Shown piece after piece: positions 8,395-16,350 of a stretch of DNA of 64,000 bases. Under the pieces are notes generated by a model that ran no database searches, had not been told where the DNA came from, and worked only from the letters and a program-made list of their open reading frames with translations. The stretch is from Paenibacillus phyllosphaerae (GTDB taxonomy: Bacteria > Bacillota > Bacilli > Paenibacillales > Paenibacillaceae): contig NZ_JACHXK010000013.1 of the NCBI RefSeq assembly GCF_014192105.1, positions 20,796 to 84,795 of the forward strand, given 5' to 3'. Position numbers and translations under genes: made by a program. How positions within the stretch are numbered: position 1 is the stretch's first letter; each line of letters starts with the position of its first letter.

Positions 8395-10950
8395 TTATGC
8401 GTTAACGAGCGAGTTAATAAAATCTGCCATCGAACGAACTTCGATCGTCCCCGGGGAAGCCGGCGCGAATGCCGCTGCGCCGTCTTGGCGGGCTTGGAAT
8501 CCGACCGTCACCGGAACGCCCGGGACGAGGTCGAAGAAGTTGTCGCTGAAGATCCCTTCGGCTTCCGAAGCGATCCACACCTGCTTGGCCAACACATCGG
8601 TCGTCAGCGTAAACTGCGTGCCGCCGCTGCCTGCCACCTCGGTAATCCGGATCGTCGGCGCCGCAAGCTTGATGTCTTTGGCAGGCACGAAGTAGTGTTC
8701 CTTACGGTCCAGTTCCTCGCCGCCTTGTTTCAGCACGGCCTGCAACAGCACGCTGCCCGGCTCGCGGCCTTCCAGCAGTTCTTCCACGGTAAGCGAAGCG
8801 ACCTGCTGTGCCGAATTCGCCGCAGCTTCAGCCGCGATCGCAACCGTCTTCAGCACTTCGCCGCTGAAGGTTAGCACTTGAACGTCAATCGTGCCGGAGA
8901 TCGGTGCCAGCAAATCGGTGATGACGTGGAAGTTCACATGCGTCCCGCTCGTGCCGTCGATGGACAACGATACGTCCTTGAAGCTGCGTTTGGCATGATA
9001 TTGCATCGCCTTCCATCGGCCATAGTAGTCGACGCCGGCCCATGAAGCAACCGGCCAGCAGTCGTTCATCTGCCAGTACAGCGTCCCCATGCAGAAGTCC
9101 TTGCGGCGGCGGTGCGCTTCGATCGCGGAACGCATCGCATCTGCTTGCAGCAGCTGGCTCATGTACAGGAACGACGGGAAATCCTTCGGCTCCGGCAAGT
9201 ACATATCCATGTATTCCTTGATCAGGCTGTTGCCGCGCCCGTTCTTCTGATGCGCCAGCATCACCTCGGACTCCAGCGCCAAGTCGCTCTCTTCCGCATA
9301 CTCGCGCACGGTCTTGTATTCCGGGAACGACTGGAAGCCGTATTCGCTCATGAAGCGTCCGATATGAACGTTGTAGTTCTCGAGCGGCTCGACCGCATGC
9401 CAGACGCCCCAGTAGTGGATATCGCCACTAGTCGACGAATTGGTAGCATGCTGCGACGCATCGCCGGTCAGTGCCTGCATAGGCGAGGATGGCCAGTAGT
9501 CGGTTCCGGCTATCATCTTGTTCACGGCCTCAGGCAAAATGCGATGGAAGATCGCTTCATAATCCGCCCACATCTTCTCGCGCTGCTCCGGCGTATACAG
9601 CTGCTTCCAGCCCCAGCCGATGTTCTCGTCGTAATTCCCCCATGCGATATCGATCTCGTTATTGCCGCACCAGAGCGCGACCGACGGGTGGTTGCGCAGG
9701 CGCTTCACGTTCTCTTCGGCCTCCAGGCGGACATTCTCCAGGAACGCCTCGTCTCCAGGATACATGCTGCAAGCGAACATGAAGTCCTGCCAGACGAGCA
9801 TGCCGTATTCGTCGCACAGCTCATAGAACATCCGGTCTTCATAGATTCCGCCGCCCCAGACGCGAAGCATGTTCATGTTGGATTCGGCGGCAGTCGCGAT
9901 CTCGTGGCGGTAGCGCGCATACGTAATCTCGGTCAGGAAGCTGTCGTTGGGAATGTGGTTCGCCCCTTTGGCAAACACCGGCACCCCGTTCACTTCAAAA
10001 TAGAACGACGTGCCGTGCGCATCCTTCTCGCGGACGACGCGGATGCTGCGCAGGCCGGTACGAATCGACTTCGACGCCCGAACCGTCTCGCCTTCAGCCA
10101 GCGAGGCTTCGAAGGAGTACAGATGCGCGTCGCCTAAGCCGCGGGACCACCACAGCTTCGGATTCGCAAGGTCTGCCTGCAGTTCGACCTTGTTCGCGCC
10201 GGCGCTAAGTTTGACCTCGCGCTCCCACGCGTAGCCGTCTGCGGCAAGGCGCAGCGTTCCTTCCCAAGCGGTCTCGGATTCAATCTCCACGATTGCGGTA
10301 AAGTTCGCGTTAGCTGCTGTTATGTTGTCTTGGCGGATATAGATATCGGTAATGCGCGTATCCGACCAGCCTTCGAGACGAACTTCGCGCCAGATGCCGC
10401 TTGTGACGAAACGCGGTCCCCAATCCCAGCCGTAGTGATATGGCGCCTTACGGGCAAAAATACTCACTTTCTTGTCGCCAAGCTCCCCAACGTCCGACTG
10501 ATCGTTCGACGCCGGCAGCGCGTAGCCCAGCTGCTCAAGCTTCGGCAGATCCTGCTGGATCGGCGAGCGGAAGCGGATATGCGCGACATTGCCTTCGCAC
10601 TTAAGAAGATCTTTCACATCCGCCTTCCAGGTGCGGAACATATTGTCTGCGGAGATGACCCGCGTGCCGTTGATCGAGACGTCCGCATACGTGTCCAGAC
10701 CGTCGAAAACAAGTTCAAGGCGCGATTGCGCGAATAATTCCTGCGGCACATCGAAAGCGGCCGTATATTCCCAATCCTTCTTGTCGATCCATTGGACCAG
10801 GCGTTCATTCGTTCCGTAGAACGGATTCGGTATCCGGTCGTTCTTGAGCAGATCGGTATGCACACAGCCTGGTACTTGGGCCGGCAGCCACTCTTGCTCG
10901 TCACAGGCTTTGAATGTCCAGGCATCAAGCTTCAAATTAAGTTCGCTCAT
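8395..10950 (-). CDS. Glycoside hydrolase family 2, beta-mannosidase type
   Basis: 851 residues with no signal peptide, so it acts on imported oligosaccharides. The N-terminal jelly roll (VPGCVHTDLLKN, FDGLDTYADVSINGTRV) and the immunoglobulin-like middle are followed by the TIM barrel. The GH2 acid/base is E432 in WCGNNEID and the nucleophile is E536 in FMSEYGFQSFP; both spacings are as in beta-mannosidases. It should remove beta-mannosyl residues from the non-reducing end of manno-oligosaccharides or N-glycan cores. GGAGG lies nine bases before ATG. It is transcribed alone between two terminators; no mannan transporter sits next to it. The alternative is another GH2 exo-glycosidase such as exo-beta-glucosaminidase, but the Cys-Gly-Asn-Asn-Glu context and N-terminus favour mannosidase. 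Confidence 0.88.
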   Translation of the reverse strand: MSELNLKLDAWTFKACDEQEWLPAQVPGCVHTDLLKNDRIPNPFYGTNERLVQWIDKKDWEYTAAFDVPQELFAQSRLELVFDGLDTYADVSINGTRVISADNMFRTWKADVKDLLKCEGNVAHIRFRSPIQQDLPKLEQLGYALPASNDQSDVGELGDKKVSIFARKAPYHYGWDWGPRFVTSGIWREVRLEGWSDTRITDIYIRQDNITAANANFTAIVEIESETAWEGTLRLAADGYAWEREVKLSAGANKVELQADLANPKLWWSRGLGDAHLYSFEASLAEGETVRASKSIRTGLRSIRVVREKDAHGTSFYFEVNGVPVFAKGANHIPNDSFLTEITYARYRHEIATAAESNMNMLRVWGGGIYEDRMFYELCDEYGMLVWQDFMFACSMYPGDEAFLENVRLEAEENVKRLRNHPSVALWCGNNEIDIAWGNYDENIGWGWKQLYTPEQREKMWADYEAIFHRILPEAVNKMIAGTDYWPSSPMQALTGDASQHATNSSTSGDIHYWGVWHAVEPLENYNVHIGRFMSEYGFQSFPEYKTVREYAEESDLALESEVMLAHQKNGRGNSLIKEYMDMYLPEPKDFPSFLYMSQLLQADAMRSAIEAHRRRKDFCMGTLYWQMNDCWPVASWAGVDYYGRWKAMQYHAKRSFKDVSLSIDGTSGTHVNFHVITDLLAPISGTIDVQVLTFSGEVLKTVAIAAEAAANSAQQVASLTVEELLEGREPGSVLLQAVLKQGGEELDRKEHYFVPAKDIKLAAPTIRITEVAGSGGTQFTLTTDVLAKQVWIASEAEGIFSDNFFDLVPGVPVTVGFQARQDGAAAFAPASPGTIEVRSMADFINSLVNA

Positions 10951-11277
10951 CCTTTGTAACCTCCCTAATTTCCTATCCTCATGTATGAGACCTTATTATT
11001 CAAACCATTTCGTTAGGTTAAACTACTACCATTTTAACAAAAAGTAGGTTTACTTCCTAATAGTTTTTTGCTAACTTCCATAACTTTTTAGTCTTCGTTT
11101 GGCATGAAATTAGGTTGGCCCAAGAAAAGCGCTCGAATAAGACGAACAAGCCGGCGGAATATCCGATGGTTCAGGTGCATTTCATCCCGGGAATAGAAGG
11201 CGTAACTTCTCCATTCCTGCGTCTTTACGCAGGAAAGACGCTTCCCCAATCAGAAGCGTCTTTCCTTCGCGTCGATC
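10951..11277. other. Non-coding gap: GH2 promoter region and cysK terminator
   Basis: No ORF is credible here. The left part is AT-rich and holds the small inverted repeat AAGTA-GGTT-TACTT (11042-11055) and TTAGGTT motifs at 11013 and 11112, possible operator half-sites for the GH2 gene. The right part carries the cysK terminator. No clear sigma-A promoter could be fixed. Confidence 0.5.
11232..11265 (-). terminator. Terminator after cysK
   Basis: GGAAAGACGCTTC pairs perfectly with GAAGCGTCTTTCC (13 bp, 8-base loop), 12 bases past the stop at 11278. A second overlapping hairpin, CCTGCG/CGCAGG (11218-11234), lies just beyond. Confidence 0.8.
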
Positions 11278-12210
11278 CTATTCTTCTTTGAATAACGGCG
11301 TGGACAAATAACGTTCGCCCGTATCCGGCAGCATCACGACAATCGTTTTGCCATGATTCTCGGGACGCTTCGCCAGTTGCATCGCGGCGAACACCGCGGC
11401 GCCCGAAGAGATGCCGACCAGGAGCCCTTCCTTACGGCCGAGCTGGCGCGCGGTTTCCATCGCCTCTTCATTGCCGACCGTTACGATCTCGTCGACGACC
11501 GTGCGATCGAAATTGCCCGGCACGAAGCCTGCGCCGATGCCTTGAATCTGATGGGCGCCACGCTGGCCGCCCGATAGGACCGGGGAGTCCGTCGGTTCGA
11601 CCGCGATGACTTGAAGCGACGGATTCAGCTCCTTCAATCTGCCGCCGGCGCCGGAGATCGTGCCGCCCGTACCTACGCCTGCGACGAATATATCGACCGT
11701 TCCATCCGTATCGCGCCATATTTCCTCGGCCGTCGTCTCCCGGTGAATCTGCGGGTTTGCCGGATTCTCGAACTGCTGCGGAATGAACGCATTGGGGATC
11801 TCGGCCGCGAGCTCCTCGGCTTTGCGAATCGCGCCAGCCATGCCTTCCTGCGCCGGCGTGAGCACCAGCTCGACGCCAAGCGCGGTGAGCAGCTTCCTGC
11901 GCTCGATGCTGAACGATTCTGGCAGCGTAATGATCAGCTTATAGCCGAGTGCCGCCGCGGCGAAAGCAAGCCCGATGCCGGTATTGCCGCTCGTCGGCTC
12001 GATGAGGACGGAGTCCTTCTTCAGCAGGCCGCGCTGCTCGGCATCCTTGATCATTGCGTAGCCGATCCGGTCCTTCACGCTGCCCGCGGGATTGAAGTAT
12101 TCCAGCTTAGCAACCAGATTCGCCTGTATATGTTGGCTTTCGCCGAAGTTAGACAGTTTGAGCAGCGGGGTATTCCCGATCAACTCCGTTAAATTTTGTG
12201 CGATACGCAA
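11278..12210 (-). CDS. cysK: Cysteine synthase A (O-acetylserine sulfhydrylase)
   Basis: A fold-type II PLP enzyme making cysteine from O-acetylserine and sulfide. The frame can start at GTG 12219, but that GTG is part of the ribosome site GAGGTG; six bases later comes TTG 12210, giving the typical N-terminus [19 protein letters not shown], so TTG is chosen. 310 residues. The PLP lysine is K46 in PAGSVKDR; the [11 protein letters not shown] loop and the [10 protein letters not shown] phosphate-binding loop are intact. Single gene with its own terminator. A direct repeat TTAACAGAT lies just upstream (about 12222-12243); its role is unknown. A 16-base match to the window's dispersed hairpin repeat overlaps the start codon. 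Confidence 0.93.
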   Translation of the reverse strand: MRIAQNLTELIGNTPLLKLSNFGESQHIQANLVAKLEYFNPAGSVKDRIGYAMIKDAEQRGLLKKDSVLIEPTSGNTGIGLAFAAAALGYKLIITLPESFSIERRKLLTALGVELVLTPAQEGMAGAIRKAEELAAEIPNAFIPQQFENPANPQIHRETTAEEIWRDTDGTVDIFVAGVGTGGTISGAGGRLKELNPSLQVIAVEPTDSPVLSGGQRGAHQIQGIGAGFVPGNFDRTVVDEIVTVGNEEAMETARQLGRKEGLLVGISSGAAVFAAMQLAKRPENHGKTIVVMLPDTGERYLSTPLFKEE

Positions 12211-12466
12211 ACCAATCACCTCTATAATCTGTTAATCCTATCTGTTAACTTAGCGCCCCACCACTATACCATGAAAGGTTTTCAAGCCACAAATTACAGC
12301 ATCTCCCGCAACTCTGCTTTCAATGCTCGAACCGTTTGGAGAAAGATAACCGCTGCTACTGGAAGCGAAGCGGCCATTCGCAAGCATTACCTAACGAATA
12401 GCTGGCTCAACCGTACAAGCTCCGGTATAATGCACGGAATAAGGATAGCTAAGGAGATGGACCTTG

Positions 12467-13087
12467 ATGAAACTACTCTTGTTAGGCGCTACCGGACGCG
12501 TCGGGCAGCACCTGCTGAAGCTCGCGCTTGCCGAAGGCCACGAAGTCACCGCGCTTGTAAGAGCGCCGGACAAGCTGCCTCAAGCCGAGGAGCGATTAAC
12601 GATTATAGAAGGAAATGTGCTGGAAGCGGCCAAGCTTATGGCGGCGACTCAAGGGGCGGACGCCGTGCTTAGCGCGCTTAATACCGACGGCGGCGAGTTG
12701 CTGTCCCAAGCTGCGCCTCTCCTGATCGAGACGATGAACCAATGCGGAATGAAGCGGATCATCACGATTGGCACCGCGGGCATTCTCGACAGTACGGCCG
12801 AGCCGGGCCTGCTCCGCTATCAATCGAGCGAGTCCAGGCGAACGCTGACGCGGGCAGCGGAAGAGCATCACCGGTTTTATCTGGCGCTGGCGCAATCCGG
12901 ACTTGATTGGACGATCGTATGCCCGACCTACTTGCCCGATGGCGAATACACCGGCGTCTATCGTATCGCTCGCAATAGACTGCCCGAAGAAGGGAAACAA
13001 ATTTCGGTTCCGGATACCGCCGAATTTGCTTTCCAGCAGCTTCAGAGCACGGATTTTCTCGCTGCTCGAGTCGGAATTGCGTACTAA
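12467..13087 (+). CDS. NAD(P)H-binding protein, atypical SDR / NmrA-like
   Basis: Start at ATG 12467 with AAGGAG ten bases upstream; the preceding in-frame TTG is not needed. About 206 residues. The N-terminal Rossmann motif LLLGATGRVGQHLLKLAL (GATGxxG) binds NAD(P)H, and the chain follows the SDR_a5/NmrA-like pattern (TALVRAPDKL, AVLSALNTDG, ITIGTAGIL, DWTIVCPTYLPDGEYTG). The Tyr-x3-Lys catalytic pair of classical SDRs is not evident, so it may be a redox sensor or quinone/flavin-type reductase rather than a dehydrogenase. Divergent from cysK and closed by a terminator. Confidence 0.8.
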   Translation: MKLLLLGATGRVGQHLLKLALAEGHEVTALVRAPDKLPQAEERLTIIEGNVLEAAKLMAATQGADAVLSALNTDGGELLSQAAPLLIETMNQCGMKRIITIGTAGILDSTAEPGLLRYQSSESRRTLTRAAEEHHRFYLALAQSGLDWTIVCPTYLPDGEYTGVYRIARNRLPEEGKQISVPDTAEFAFQQLQSTDFLAARVGIAY

Positions 13088-13103
13088 GATAAAGACAGGC
13101 TAC

Positions 13104-13168
13104 GGCGGGAGCAGTCGAATCAAGAGCGGCTATAGCTCGGAAAGATCCGCTATTCCCGCCTCTTTTTT
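13104..13168 (+). terminator. Terminator after the SDR gene
   Basis: GGCGGGA (13104-13110) pairs with TCCCGCC (13154-13160), enclosing an inner AGCGG/CCGCT stem, followed by TCTTTTTT. Confidence 0.8.
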
Positions 13169-13301
13169 GCCTGGCAAATGGAACAAGTGGCTGATACTAT
13201 GTTCGAAGGCATGACGCGCGTTTCATTCCGATGAGACACGCGAGATAAATAGTCCTGAAACGTATTCTTTTTTGTAAATTCAAAAACTTGAAAAACACCT
13301 A

Positions 13302-13330
13302 TTGCTTTTTCATCACAGTAGTCGTATGAT
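13302..13330 (+). promoter_or_regulatory. nox: Sigma-A promoter far upstream of nox
   Basis: TTGCTT (13302-13307), 17 bases, TATGAT (13325-13330). A start near 13337 would put the first TGTGA-N6-TCACA operator immediately downstream at about +9 to +26 and give nox a leader of about 400 nt, or else produce a separate small transcript. Confidence 0.6.
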
Positions 13331-13345
13331 TAAGTCATCAAGAGG

Positions 13346-13363
13346 TTGTGAAATTAATCACAA
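13346..13363. promoter_or_regulatory. FNR/CRP- or Rex-type operator, copy 1
   Basis: TTGTGAAATTAATCACAA is a perfect TGTGA-N6-TCACA palindrome, the FNR consensus of Bacillus. It also differs by one base from the Rex consensus TTGTGAA-N4-TTCACAA. It lies just downstream of the promoter at 13302-13330, a repressing (roadblock) position. Confidence 0.75.
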
Positions 13364-13642
13364 GCAAGTAGCAGCCGACAATAAGCAGTACGATCGAGCG
13401 GCAAGCAAGCGGCAAGCGAGTATTAATCTTCGATCGCTAAGCAGCAAGACAGCACGGTAGTAACTATCAGCTCCCTGCACGCGATAGCAAGTTTAGCCAA
13501 CGTGCCGCCGCATAATCAGTCATCGAATGGCAGAACAATAAGCCAACTGCTGCAACTAGCCCGCATTTAAAACCAGAATCGGGCGTGATGAGGCAGGTAC
13601 TTATCGCCTTCTTCCTCTGCCGGTAACGAACTATACCTTAGA
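13364..13642 (+). other. Untranslated leader or small-RNA region upstream of nox
   Basis: No convincing ORF. The stretch is rich in GCAAGC/GCAAGT motifs, including the direct repeat GCGGCAAGC-AA-GCGGCAAGC near 13400-13420, and CGATCGA/TCGATCG segments that could pair around it. A 12-codon ATG frame at 13588 has no ribosome site. It would be transcribed from the promoter at 13302. Confidence 0.4.
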
Positions 13643-13660
13643 TTGTGAATTAAATCACAA
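13643..13660. promoter_or_regulatory. FNR/CRP- or Rex-type operator, copy 2
   Basis: TTGTGAATTAAATCACAA, again TGTGA-N6-TCACA. Its centre is 37 bases from the centre of copy 3. A TACTTT box at 13676 would place it at about -37 to -41, an activator-type position. Confidence 0.75.
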
Positions 13661-13679
13661 CCATTGCTTACTGGCTACT

Positions 13680-13697
13680 TTGTGAATTTAATCACAT
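13680..13697. promoter_or_regulatory. FNR/CRP- or Rex-type operator, copy 3
   Basis: TTGTGAATTTAATCACAT, TGTGA-N6-TCACA, 45 bases upstream of the nox start codon. It would overlap the start site of a promoter driven from copy 2. Confidence 0.72.
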
Positions 13698-13741
13698 TTA
13701 ATATGAAATCCATTGATTATTCATCCTAGGAGGAATTAACT

Positions 13742-15073
13742 ATGAAAGTAATCGTTATTGGTTGTACACATGCCGGAACAGCAGCTATCACGCAAATGGT
13801 CAAATATCATCCTGAAGCGCAAATTACGGTCTATGAGCGTAACGACAACATTTCGTTCCTCTCGTGCGGCATTGCCCTCCATGTAGGCGGCGTCGTGAAG
13901 GAAGCCGACAAGCTGTTCTACGCAAGCCCTGCGCAGCTAGCCGAAGCCGGCGTAACGACGCACATGAAGCATGATGTACTCGCAGTCGATACGCAAGCCA
14001 AAACCGTTCATGTGCGCAATCTCGAGACCAATGAAGAACTGGTCGACACCTACGATAAGCTCGTTATGACGACCGGCTCGTGGCCGATCATCCCGAATCT
14101 GCCAGGCATCGAGCAAGAGAACATCCTGCTCTGCAAAAACTACGCCCACGCCCAGACGATTATCGAGAAGGCCAAACATGCGGACCGCATTACCGTCGTC
14201 GGTGCCGGCTACATCGGCATTGAGCTCGTCGAAGCGTTCGAGCTGCTTGGCAAAGAAGTCACCTTGATCGATAACATGGATCGGACGATGTTCAAGTACC
14301 TCGATCCGGAATTCACGAACATGGCCGAGAGCGCGCTTGAAGAACACGACATCCGGCTTGCCTTGGGCAGAACGGTCATCGGCTTCGAAGGCAAACAAGG
14401 CCGCGTAACGCGGGTGCAAACGACGAATGGCGATTTCGATACCGATCTGGTTATTCTGTGCATCGGCTTCCGCCCGAATACCGAGCTGCTGAAAGGCCAA
14501 GTCGATATGCTGCCGAACGGCGCCATCATCGTCGATGAATACATGCAGACGAGCAACCAAGACGTTTTCGCCGCAGGCGACAGCTGCGCGATCCACTACA
14601 ACCCTACTGGCACGCATGCCTATATCCCGCTGGCTACCAATGCCGTACGGATGGGAACGCTCGTGGCCCGCAACCTCGTGAAGCCAACCGTCCGCTACAT
14701 GGGTACGCAAGGTACATCGGGCATTAAGATCTACGATTACAATATCGCTTCGACCGGCATGACCGAGCAAGCCGCGCTCGCCGCAGACATGAAAGTGAAG
14801 GCCGTTACGCTGAACGAGAACTATCGTCCGGAGTTCATGCCAACCTTCGAGAAGGTGTTGCTGAAAGTCGTCTATATCGAGCAGACCGGCCGCATCATCG
14901 GAGCTCAGGTGCTGTCGAAAGTGGATCTGACACAGGCCATTAACACGCTGTCGGTGTGCATCCAGAACGGCATGACGATGGATGAGCTGAGCTTCGTGGA
15001 CTTCTTCTTCCAACCGCACTATAACAAGCCATGGAACCTGCTGAACCAAGCGGGCCTCCAAGCCATCGGCTAA
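13742..15073 (+). CDS. nox: NADH oxidase, water-forming (Nox/CoA-disulfide reductase family)
   Basis: 443 residues. N-terminal FAD-binding GxGxxG variant (VIGCTHAGTAA, with the conserved H10), the redox-active C42 in FLSCGIALHVGG, a second Rossmann motif for NADH (VVGAGYIGIELVEAF), the FAD motif DVFAAGDSCAIHYN and a pyridine-nucleotide reductase dimerisation domain. The single C42 forms a sulfenic acid in this family, and the enzyme reduces O2 to water with NADH, regenerating NAD+; CoA-disulfide reductase activity is the main alternative. AGGAGG lies before ATG. Three TGTGA-N6-TCACA operators upstream point to oxygen or NADH/NAD+ control. Monocistronic with a strong terminator. Confidence 0.9.
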   Translation: MKVIVIGCTHAGTAAITQMVKYHPEAQITVYERNDNISFLSCGIALHVGGVVKEADKLFYASPAQLAEAGVTTHMKHDVLAVDTQAKTVHVRNLETNEELVDTYDKLVMTTGSWPIIPNLPGIEQENILLCKNYAHAQTIIEKAKHADRITVVGAGYIGIELVEAFELLGKEVTLIDNMDRTMFKYLDPEFTNMAESALEEHDIRLALGRTVIGFEGKQGRVTRVQTTNGDFDTDLVILCIGFRPNTELLKGQVDMLPNGAIIVDEYMQTSNQDVFAAGDSCAIHYNPTGTHAYIPLATNAVRMGTLVARNLVKPTVRYMGTQGTSGIKIYDYNIASTGMTEQAALAADMKVKAVTLNENYRPEFMPTFEKVLLKVVYIEQTGRIIGAQVLSKVDLTQAINTLSVCIQNGMTMDELSFVDFFFQPHYNKPWNLLNQAGLQAIG

Positions 15074-15118
15074 GCGCAACTGGGCTCGTCCCTTTGCGGG
15101 AACCGTATCTATGAAAAA

Positions 15119-15145
15119 GCCACCGGGGATTTACTCCCCGGTGGC
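15119..15145 (+). terminator. Terminator after nox
   Basis: GCCACCGGGGA pairs with TCCCCGGTGGC (11 bp, 5-base loop), preceded by A5 and followed by ACTTTTG; likely serves both convergent genes. Confidence 0.88.
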
Positions 15146-15205
15146 ACTTTTGCGTTTCGCGCTGCGCATACTGCAGTTACGCTTCTTGCTTAGAATGTAC
15201 CTTGG

Positions 15206-16036
15206 TTACGCCAGTTGGATGCCCCGCTCGTGGAATTTTTGGGCAAGCGCCTTCCGCAGCTCGCGGCCAGCCCGCCAGTAATGGACATCCTTGACGAGAC
15301 AGGTAACCGTGTACTGCGCGCCAAGCTTATTGTCATCCAAGTCCGCCAGTCCGTACAGCTGCGGCGGCTCGAGCGGCTTGCCTTCGGCATCATGCAGGAA
15401 CAGATACGGCATCGTGTCCGTCAGCTCTTCGGAGACGGCATGCACCGCTTCCTCGATCTCCGCCGGTTCCGTATCGAACGGGACCGATACGTTGACGATC
15501 GCCCGCATCCGCTCCCGATTGTAGTTCTGGCTCACCTTGATCTCCGAATTCTGAATGACGACCACGTGCTGCGCCCAAGTGCGGATCTTCGTCGCCCTCA
15601 GTCCAACGCTCGTGACGGTGCCGTTAATCTGCCCGCTATTGATCGAGACATAATCCCCGACGGAGAACTGATCCTCGAAGATGATGAAGAAGCCCGTGAT
15701 CAAATCCTTCACCAGCGTCTGCGCGCCGAAGCCGACGGCAAGCCCGACTACGCCGGCACTGGCGATGATGGGAGCGATCTCGACGCCTATATTGCCCATG
15801 CACATCAGCACCGCGATAATATACAGAATATAGCGGGTAAACGACATGAGCAGCGACTCTAGCGTCGCGCGCTGCTTCTCGTCGAGCCTCGTCAACTCGA
15901 ACGTGCGGCGAATGACGCTTCGCCTTATTTTCAGAATAAACCAGGTCACGAACAAGATGATTGCGATCACGAGCACCTTGCTGCCCACAAGATGAAGGCG
16001 GTCCAGCCACAGCGTGCGATCCAGCCATTGCGGCAT
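15206..16036 (-). CDS. Small-conductance mechanosensitive channel, MscS family
   Basis: 276 residues. One N-terminal membrane segment (about 17-38), a second (about 67-85) and the pore-lining TM3 with the diagnostic run IIASAGVVGLAVGFGAQTLVKD, then the beta domain (IFEDQFSVGDYVSINSGQINGTVTSVGLRATKIRTWAQHVVVIQNSEI) and the alpha/beta C-terminus. It should open under membrane tension and release solutes on hypo-osmotic shock. GGAGGGGG lies six bases before ATG. Of the YkuT/YhdY-like short type found in Bacillus. Confidence 0.92.
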   Translation of the reverse strand: MPQWLDRTLWLDRLHLVGSKVLVIAIILFVTWFILKIRRSVIRRTFELTRLDEKQRATLESLLMSFTRYILYIIAVLMCMGNIGVEIAPIIASAGVVGLAVGFGAQTLVKDLITGFFIIFEDQFSVGDYVSINSGQINGTVTSVGLRATKIRTWAQHVVVIQNSEIKVSQNYNRERMRAIVNVSVPFDTEPAEIEEAVHAVSEELTDTMPYLFLHDAEGKPLEPPQLYGLADLDDNKLGAQYTVTCLVKDVHYWRAGRELRKALAQKFHERGIQLA

Positions 16037-16112
16037 CGCTTTCCCCCTCCTTCGCCCACGCGCCTTGTCTACCTTCTACTTAACGCATTAAGCTGTGGGC
16101 GTAAACGGGAGG

Positions 16113-16344
16113 AAAGCTCATTGGTTTGCGTTCACAATCGCAGGATTGGAAATGCAGCATTGAGCGATGAGAAAGCTCATTGGTTTGCGTTCGCAATCGT
16201 AAGGTTGGGAATGCAGCATTGAGCGATGAGAAAGCTCATTGGTTTGCGTTCGCAATCGTAAGGTTGGGAATGCAGCATTGAGCGATGACAAAGCTCATTG
16301 GTTTGCGTTCGCAATCGTAAGGTTGGGAATGCAGCATTGAGCGA
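16113..16344. repeat. Four tandem 59-bp units, each a 50-nt imperfect hairpin (dispersed repeat family, cluster 1)
   Basis: Copies start at 16113, 16172, 16231 and 16290 with a strict 59-bp period. Inside each, a 50-nt core begins GCTCATTGG and ends CATTGAGC. On the reverse strand the core reads GCTCA-ATGCTG-(inner stem)-CAAACCAA-TGAGC. The same core geometry with other stem sequences occurs at 28352-28671 in the opposite orientation. The block fills the 314-base gap between mscS and the NlpC gene and ends six bases before the NlpC stop codon. Confidence 0.95.
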
Positions 16345-16350
16345 CAACTA

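Noticed and set aside
13588..13626. Leader peptide MRQVLIAFFLCR upstream of nox
   Set aside because: No ribosome-binding site, and no attenuator hairpin next to it.
16113..16344. CRISPR array
   Set aside because: The 59-bp units are repeated in full; the nine-base linkers do not vary like spacers and no cas gene is near.
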